Under the pieces are notes generated by a model, which made no database searches, was not told the origin of the DNA, and saw only the letters and a list, made by a program, of their open reading frames with translations. 26,715 nt of DNA from an uncultured Lachnospiraceae bacterium (lineage in GTDB: Bacteria > Bacillota > Clostridia > Lachnospirales > Lachnospiraceae): contig CAJUID010000040.1 in assembly GCA_910585905.1 (NCBI GenBank), positions 1-26,715 on the forward strand, written 5' to 3'. Shown in pieces: positions 22,214-26,715 of this stretch. The translations under genes and the position numbers were made by a program. Positions within the stretch are counted from its first letter, which is position 1. Every line of letters starts with the position of its first letter.

Positions 22214-22252
22214 AAGGTGCAAAGCCTTATCATTTGCCAGACTTTACACCTT
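22214..22252 (-). terminator. Terminator-like hairpin in the recombinase leader (possible attenuator)
   Basis: On the minus strand AAGGTGTAAAG pairs with CTTTGCACCTT in an 11-bp stem with one G-U pair and a 17-base loop. It is followed by TTTCTTATTTTATTT. It lies about 50 bases before the recombinase ATG with no gene in between, so it may cut transcription entering the gene. The plus strand also has a T-rich run after the hairpin but one A-C mismatch, so it could act weakly in both directions. Confidence 0.7.
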
Positions 22253-22481
22253 AATTTTTTTATTTTACCAAATATTCTGTTTTTTATCCAACGACATCCT
22301 ATAACTACACGCTTAATCATTTATCTAGCTTGATTTAACAAAATACACTACGATTTTGAATATTTAATATTTTTGCCGAAAATCTCAATAGTTTTACCAT
22401 CCTGAAAATTTTAGCACATTTTAGTGCTACAATGCAGAAGTAGCCAAATATACGGATGATAAATATGATAATAAATATATT

Positions 22482-22510
22482 AAAGCCCCGCTGCAAACTA
22501 GCGGGGCTTT
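22482..22510 (-). terminator. Intrinsic terminator after the membrane-protein operon
   Basis: AAAGCCCCGCT at 22482-22492 and AGCGGGGCTTT at 22500-22510 form a perfect 11-bp GC-rich stem with a 7-base loop. On the minus strand it is followed by AATATATTTATTAT, a T/A-rich tail. It is 56 bases past the stop codon of the gene at 22567. Confidence 0.7.
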
Positions 22511-22528
22511 CCGAATTTGTTATTAGTC

Positions 22529-22553
22529 AAATACCCCAAGTGGCGGGGTATTT
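22529..22553 (-). terminator. Second hairpin after the membrane-protein operon
   Basis: AAATACCCC at 22529-22537 and GGGGTATTT at 22545-22553 form a perfect 9-bp stem with a 7-base loop, 14 bases after the stop codon. There is no extended T-run after it on the minus strand, so it may work with the hairpin at 22482 or protect the mRNA 3' end. Confidence 0.5.
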
Positions 22554-22566
22554 CGTCTACGCTCTT

Positions 22567-22926
22567 CTACAATTCCCTGCCAAACATTCCAAGCATATAT
22601 AGAAGAAAATAAAATACAGCAGATAAACCATTGATTACCGCCGCAATGGTAGGAAACAGCGGACGAATATTCTCCTGATTCAAGCTATACCAGGACAGCC
22701 CAAAACCAACCAGGCTGATTAGGAAACAAATAATTCCTGCAAAACCAATCATCATCCCAGCCTTCCCGTGACTCTGGCTTGATACAAAACAAAGCGCGGT
22801 AAAGATAACAACAGAGACAACGCCAAAAAAGACCGCTACAATCCCTACAAATGGGTGCCTCTTATCAGTCAGATGAAGCGACGACCCCTCGTGCTTTTTT
22901 TTTCTAGAACCCATAATCTCCCTCAT
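22567..22926 (-). CDS. Small three-helix membrane protein, function unknown
   Basis: This 119-residue protein has a basic N-terminus (SRKKKHEG) and three hydrophobic segments at about 26-49, 57-80 and 91-113. It resembles the small uncharacterised membrane proteins (DUF6142-like) seen in Lachnospiraceae, but I cannot confirm that family from the sequence alone. Its ATG overlaps the stop codon of the VanZ-like gene by four bases, so the two are translationally coupled. The site before the ATG is only a purine-rich AAAGAAAAGAAAG run. No catalytic motif is seen. Confidence 0.75.
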   Translation of the reverse strand: MREIMGSRKKKHEGSSLHLTDKRHPFVGIVAVFFGVVSVVIFTALCFVSSQSHGKAGMMIGFAGIICFLISLVGFGLSWYSLNQENIRPLFPTIAAVINGLSAVFYFLLYMLGMFGREL

Positions 22927-23393
22927 TTCTTTCTTTTCTTTAGACTAGCCCGGTAAATAGTGTTGCAAATGACAAACAGGATATACCCCAGAAAACCTCC
23001 AAGAGTATTCATAATAATATCATCCACATCACATGAGCCAAGCTTTGTCACAAGCTGCGTAATCTCAATAATCAGAGAAGAAACAAAACTAACCATCGTA
23101 ATGCGGATTAACCCCCACTTGCGATTTGACAAAATAGGCAACACAAAGCCAAGTGGCATAAAGCACACCACATTCCCAAAAATATTTAAAATCACGCCAA
23201 AATAACCAATCTCATCCACATGGCTTAAAAAACGCTTAATCTCCGTAAAGGGTCTTAAATTATAATGATATGTGTCACTCGGCGTCCTGCCAAGCTGCTC
23301 ACAAAAAAACAAAAAGTAGACCATCATGATCAAATATATAACAAAGGCAATCCATGAAAGAACATGGATCATACGCCGGGTTGTTTTCTTCAT
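22923..23393 (-). CDS. VanZ-like family membrane protein
   Basis: I start this protein of about 156 residues at the ATG at 23393, which has GGAG nine bases upstream and puts the basic MKKTTRR directly before the first membrane helix. The frame extends to 23414 without a ribosome binding site. Four hydrophobic segments are visible (about 8-30, 64-88, 95-115, 120-145). They carry the VanZ pattern: NIFGNVVCFMPLGFVLP in helix two, then EITQLV and DVDDIIMNTLGGFLGY. VanZ gives low-level teicoplanin resistance in some enterococci, but most family members have no established role in resistance. It forms an operon with the small membrane protein that follows and is separated from pheT by a terminator and a promoter. 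Confidence 0.85.
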   Translation of the reverse strand: MKKTTRRMIHVLSWIAFVIYLIMMVYFLFFCEQLGRTPSDTYHYNLRPFTEIKRFLSHVDEIGYFGVILNIFGNVVCFMPLGFVLPILSNRKWGLIRITMVSFVSSLIIEITQLVTKLGSCDVDDIIMNTLGGFLGYILFVICNTIYRASLKKRKK

Positions 23394-23450
23394 TCTCTCA
23401 AACTCCATTTCCATTATGGCACAAACTATATTTCAAAAAGGGCAACGCCT

Positions 23451-23479
23451 GTTATACGTTAAAACCCCATTAAAGTAAA
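23451..23479 (-). promoter_or_regulatory. Likely SigA promoter of the VanZ-like operon
   Basis: On the minus strand TTTACT (23474-23479) and TATAAC (23451-23456) are separated by exactly 17 bp. It lies between the pheT terminator and the VanZ-like start, with transcription expected near 23444, about 50 bases before the ATG. Confidence 0.5.
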
Positions 23480-23493
23480 CTGGGAAAGGGAAA

Positions 23494-23522
23494 GACAGTG
23501 CTGAATTCTTTTCAACACTGTC
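23494..23522 (-). terminator. Intrinsic terminator of the pheST operon
   Basis: On the minus strand GACAGTGTTGAA pairs with TTCAGCACTGTC (12 bp including one T-G wobble) around a 5-base loop. It is followed by TTTCCCTTTCCC. It lies 51 bases past the pheT stop codon. Confidence 0.75.
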
Positions 23523-23573
23523 CATCTCTTTTGTCCCAAATATTATATACTATTCCTTCTGTGAAGTAAACCT

Positions 23574-26012
23574 TTATTTCCTTAGAGAAGCACCTAATTT
23601 ATCCAACTCACTAATAATCTTATCCATTAAGCCATTCACTTCATCATCTGTCAACGTGCGGTCATTTGCCCGGAACGTAATCTTATAGGCAAGCGATTTA
23701 AATCCATCCATAATCTGAGACCCCTCATAGACATCAAATAACTCATAACTCTCCGCCAATGCGCCGCCTTTTTTCTGGATAACTGCCTCTATCTGTCCTG
23801 CCAGGACTTCTTTTTTCATCATCAAACTAATATCCCTGATAATTGCCGGGAACTTCGGAACCCCTGCATATTTCACGCTCTCCTTTGGCATAGAAATCAA
23901 CTCCGCCAGGTCTACAACGGCCAAATATGCCCTCTCACCAATTCCAAAGTTCTTAAGCACTGCAGGATGCACTTCGCCCAGATAGGCAATCTCTATCCCC
24001 CGATAAGAAACAACGGCCTGGCGCCCAGGATGAAGGAAACTTTTTTTAACCGATGGGCTATATTCTGGCTTTTCAGACAGCGATAGATTTGAAAGAATCT
24101 CTTCTAATACACCTTTCATATCATAAAAATCACCCTGTCCATACATCCCAAGTGTAAGCTGTACCCTCTCATCCGGCAATTCTGTCAGTGGAAGCTGCTT
24201 TGGAAGATACACATTTGCAAGCTCATAAAGCCGCACATCTTTGTTACGACGGTTGTAATTTGTCGCAAGAGATGTGAGCATACCGCCAAGCGCTGAAGTA
24301 CGCATAACACTGTAATCCTCCCCTAATGGATTTGAAATCACAATGCTGCGGCGGAGCATGTCATCCTCCGGCAAATTCAGCTTATCATAAATCTTTGGGC
24401 TCTCAAATGAGTATGTCATTCCCTCACAGAAACCGTATGCCTCCACGACATTTCTAACCTTTGCCTCCAACATCATTTTTTCTGACAGTCCGCCCATTGT
24501 AGCAGAACTCTGCGGCAATGTCATTGGAATCTTATCATAACCATAGAAGCGGGCAACCTCTTCTGCCAGGTCAGCCAGACGTTCCAAATCTTGTCTCCAG
24601 GTAGGCACGATCACCATTTTCTTCTCACGGTCTACGGCCAAGTCAATTGTTTCAAAATATTTCACCATATCTTCTTCTGAAATCTCTGTTCCAAGAAGCG
24701 CATTAATTTTACCTGCATCATATGCAATGGTTATTGGCTCTTTCTTCACTGGATAATAGTCAATGGCACCGCCAACCACTTCCCCAGCTCCAAGCTCCTC
24801 AATTAACTGGCAGGCACGGTTCATTGCTTCCATCGCCGTATTTGGGTCCAATCCCTTTTCAAACTTTGCCTGTGCATCGGTGCGCATGCCAAGTTTCTTT
24901 CCAGACAGACGGATATTTGTGCCATCAAAGGTCGCCGCCTCAAATAACATCGTCTTTACATCATCTGTGATCATAGAATTCTCACCGCCCATAATTCCCG
25001 CAATACCAACTGCCTTTTTTCCATCACAGATCATTAACATTGTACTGTCAAGCTCTCGCTCCTGCCCATCCAATGTAGTGAATTTTTCCCCGTCTGCTGC
25101 CCTGCGGACCACAATTTTCCGATCCTCAATAGTATCCAGGTCATAGGCATGCATTGGCTGGGAATATTCCTCCATCACATAGTTCGTGATATCCACCAGA
25201 TTATTGATCGGGCGGATTCCAACAGACGCCAGCCTTCTCTGCATCCATTCTGGGGATGGGGCGAGCTTAATATTCTTTACCACCCTGGCCGTATAGCGGG
25301 TACAGAGACTGGAATCCTGCACATCTACTGAAATATACTGGTTGGCATCCTCCCCATTTCCTGTCTCCGTGACCACTGGCGGCACAAACCTTTTGCCAAA
25401 TGTCGCAGCAGCCTCCCTTGCAATGCCCAGTACACCAAAGCAGTCTACGCGGTTTGAAGTAACTTCATATTCAAAAACTACATCATGCAGGCCAAGAAGC
25501 CCTACCACATCAGATCCGATCGGAGCTTTTGCATATTCTGGGTTATCGCTCAATATATAGATGCCATCCTTTGCCGCATCCGGGTACATATCTGTGCTGG
25601 AACCCAATTCATCAATTGAGCACATCATTCCAAAAGACTCTACTCCGCGCAGTTTTCCTTTTTTAATTTTAAAACCGCCCTCGCTCTCACCATCCTTATG
25701 GGAACTTGCAACGCGCCCGCCCTCTAACACAACTGGGACCTTATCTCCCTCCTTCACATTCGGGGCACCCGTCACAATCTGGATTTCTTTCCCTTCCTCA
25801 TCTACCTGCACCTGACAGATAATTAATTTATCTGCATCTGGATGCTTCTCGATCTTATTGATTTTTCCAACTACGATCTTGTCAAGATTTTTATCAAACT
25901 CTGTATAGCCCTCCACCTTCGTACCGGACAGTGTCATGGCATCTGTATATTCCTGCGCACTGCATTCCAGCTCCGGCACATACGCTTTAATCCACGATAA
26001 TGATGTATTCAT
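23574..26012 (-). CDS. pheT: Phenylalanine--tRNA ligase beta subunit
   Basis: This 812-residue protein has the full PheT domain order. An EMAP/OB-type tRNA-binding domain lies near residues 40-150 (VVGKINKIEKHPDADKL, VTGAPNV). The B3/B4 editing domain spans about 210-380 (NLVDITNYVMEEYSQPMHAYD region). The B5 domain is at about 405-470, then the catalytic-like core (WRQDLERLADLAEEVARFYGYDKIP region), and a C-terminal FDX-ACB anticodon-binding domain at about 718-811 (FPAIIRDISLMMKKEV, FRANDRTLTDDEVN). With PheS it forms the alpha2-beta2 cytosolic enzyme that charges tRNA-Phe and edits Tyr-tRNA-Phe. GGAGGAG precedes the ATG, and the length is normal. It is the main taxonomic anchor gene of the window. 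Confidence 0.98.
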   Translation of the reverse strand: MNTSLSWIKAYVPELECSAQEYTDAMTLSGTKVEGYTEFDKNLDKIVVGKINKIEKHPDADKLIICQVQVDEEGKEIQIVTGAPNVKEGDKVPVVLEGGRVASSHKDGESEGGFKIKKGKLRGVESFGMMCSIDELGSSTDMYPDAAKDGIYILSDNPEYAKAPIGSDVVGLLGLHDVVFEYEVTSNRVDCFGVLGIAREAAATFGKRFVPPVVTETGNGEDANQYISVDVQDSSLCTRYTARVVKNIKLAPSPEWMQRRLASVGIRPINNLVDITNYVMEEYSQPMHAYDLDTIEDRKIVVRRAADGEKFTTLDGQERELDSTMLMICDGKKAVGIAGIMGGENSMITDDVKTMLFEAATFDGTNIRLSGKKLGMRTDAQAKFEKGLDPNTAMEAMNRACQLIEELGAGEVVGGAIDYYPVKKEPITIAYDAGKINALLGTEISEEDMVKYFETIDLAVDREKKMVIVPTWRQDLERLADLAEEVARFYGYDKIPMTLPQSSATMGGLSEKMMLEAKVRNVVEAYGFCEGMTYSFESPKIYDKLNLPEDDMLRRSIVISNPLGEDYSVMRTSALGGMLTSLATNYNRRNKDVRLYELANVYLPKQLPLTELPDERVQLTLGMYGQGDFYDMKGVLEEILSNLSLSEKPEYSPSVKKSFLHPGRQAVVSYRGIEIAYLGEVHPAVLKNFGIGERAYLAVVDLAELISMPKESVKYAGVPKFPAIIRDISLMMKKEVLAGQIEAVIQKKGGALAESYELFDVYEGSQIMDGFKSLAYKITFRANDRTLTDDEVNGLMDKIISELDKLGASLRK

Positions 26013-26097
26013 CTCTCTCCTCCAACATCTTTCTAACTTAGTTTATTAACATTAAAAACCACCTGAAATCGCTCTGATCATACTCTCCTCCACCAGA

Positions 26098-26715
26098 TTA
26101 AAACTGTTTTAGAAAACGTGTATCATTCTCATACATCAGCCTCATATCATCTATCTCATATTTAAACAAAGCAATTCGCTCCAAACCGACACCAAAAGCA
26201 AATCCTGTATATTCCTCAGGATCAATGCCGCTCATCTCCAGGACATGCGGGTGTACCATACCACAGCCAAGAATCTCAACCCAGCCAGAACCCTTGCAGA
26301 ACCGACATCCCTTGCCGCCGCACTTAAAGCAGGAAACATCCATCTCCGCGCTTGGCTCCGTAAACTGGAAATGATGCGGACGGAATTTTACTTTTGTGCC
26401 CTCCCCAAACAGGCGAACCGCAAACTCCTGCAATGTCCCCTTTAAATCTGCAAATGTAATGTTTTTATCTATCACAAGCCCTTCAATCTGATGGAAAGTC
26501 GGGGAATGTGTTGCGTCCACTTCGTCTGAGCGGAATACCCTGCCTGGGGCAATCATACGGATTGGCAGCTTTCCTTTTTCCATCTCATGTACCTGGACAG
26601 ACGAGGTCTGGGAGCGCAGCAAAATATCCTTTGTAATGTAAAAGGTATCCTGCTCATCCTTCGCTGGATGGTTTGCCGGGATATTCAGCGCCTCAAAGTT
26701 ATAATAATCATATTC
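26098..26715 (-). CDS. pheS: Phenylalanine--tRNA ligase alpha subunit, 3' part (runs off right edge)
   Basis: The last 205 codons of pheS are present; the frame is open to the window edge (EYDYYNFEALNIPANHPAKD at the first visible residues). Class II synthetase motif 2 (PGRVFRSDEVDATHSPTFHQ) and motif 3 (FGVGLERIALFKYEIDD region) are intact, together with the Cys-rich CFKCGGKGCRFCKG segment typical of Clostridia PheS. It forms the catalytic subunit of the phenylalanyl-tRNA synthetase and is cotranscribed with pheT, which starts 85 bases downstream. The N-terminal coiled coil is outside the window. Confidence 0.98.
   Translation of the reverse strand, partial: EYDYYNFEALNIPANHPAKDEQDTFYITKDILLRSQTSSVQVHEMEKGKLPIRMIAPGRVFRSDEVDATHSPTFHQIEGLVIDKNITFADLKGTLQEFAVRLFGEGTKVKFRPHHFQFTEPSAEMDVSCFKCGGKGCRFCKGSGWVEILGCGMVHPHVLEMSGIDPEEYTGFAFGVGLERIALFKYEIDDMRLMYENDTRFLKQF

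Larger units (their letters stand above)
22164..22566. other. Non-coding stretch between the small membrane-protein gene and the recombinase
   Basis: About 400 AT-rich bases without a convincing gene. From right to left it contains two perfect hairpins just after the membrane-protein stop (22529-22553 and 22482-22510), a small TAGCAC/GTGCTA dyad at 22412-22429 that could be an operator, and weak minus-strand promoter-like elements (for example TAAAAT at 22262-22267, spaced 18 bp from TTGGAT). It ends with the leader hairpin at 22214-22252. A 65-codon ORF that overlaps the recombinase start is not convincing. Confidence 0.6.

Noticed and set aside
22123..22320. 65-codon minus-strand ORF overlapping the recombinase start
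   Set aside because: It runs through the leader hairpin, overlaps the recombinase N-terminus, and has no ribosome binding site or recognisable composition.
22923..23393. Glycopeptide-resistance gene vanZ
   Set aside because: It belongs to the broad VanZ-like family, but no vanHAX or other resistance genes are present, so a resistance role is not supported.
1..26715. CRISPR array, tRNA or rRNA genes, insertion sequences
   Set aside because: I saw no regularly spaced repeats, no tRNA- or rRNA-like sequence, and no transposase genes in the window.

Overview
The window looks like a chromosomal segment of an anaerobic, AT-rich Clostridia bacterium, most likely Lachnospiraceae. I infer this from codon use, strong GGAGG-type ribosome binding sites, the pheS-pheT pair, a VanZ-like protein, and the style of the surface-glycan locus. 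All real genes lie on the minus strand, so the window reads from right to left.

Housekeeping end (26715 to about 22567): the 3' part of pheS, complete pheT, a strong intrinsic terminator, then a two-gene membrane-protein operon (VanZ-like protein plus a small three-helix protein) with its own plausible promoter and hairpins after it.

Switch region (about 22566 to 21064): a non-coding stretch holding a terminator-like hairpin in the leader of a tyrosine recombinase gene (21321-22163). Seven bases after the recombinase stop codon begins a near-perfect 24-bp inverted-repeat pair (21116-21139 and 21290-21313, 23 of 24 matching). Each repeat is itself a dyad of 7-bp half-sites around a 6-bp asymmetric spacer, as expected of a tyrosine-recombinase crossover site. 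Between the repeats is a consensus SigA promoter (TTGACA, 17 bp, TATAAT; 21242-21270) that points AWAY from the adjacent gene cluster. Inversion would turn it toward the cluster, placing the start of transcription about 90 bases before the first cluster gene. I read this as an ON/OFF phase-variation switch captured in the OFF state. It is the main discovery candidate.

Glycan-decoration cluster (21063 to the left edge): about thirteen tightly spaced genes. They encode a TagB/TagF-like CDP-glycerol glycerophosphotransferase, a TagD-like glycerol-3-phosphate cytidylyltransferase, a PhnW/AGT-like aminotransferase, a LicC/PntC-like sugar-type nucleotidyltransferase, a small SAM methyltransferase, a soluble sulfatase/phosphotransferase-like protein, a LicD-type phosphotransferase, and an RgpF-like protein. 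Next come two paralogous fucosyltransferase-like proteins flanking a CBS/SGNH/CitC-like nucleotidyltransferase fusion. The cluster continues with a double-methyltransferase fusion, two tandem SGNH-hydrolase proteins (one broken by an in-frame TGA), and the first 32 codons of a carbamoyltransferase. The likely product is a surface polymer carrying phosphodiester, O-methyl, acyl and carbamoyl substituents. No polymerase, flippase or initiating transferase is in the window.

A second striking theme is that nine of the cluster ORFs carry one to three copies (13 by eye) of the same small Rossmann-like module (hhhWGxGxxG, then VxDxDxxKxGxxFxGxxVxxP, then DhhIxS) joined to otherwise unrelated catalytic domains.
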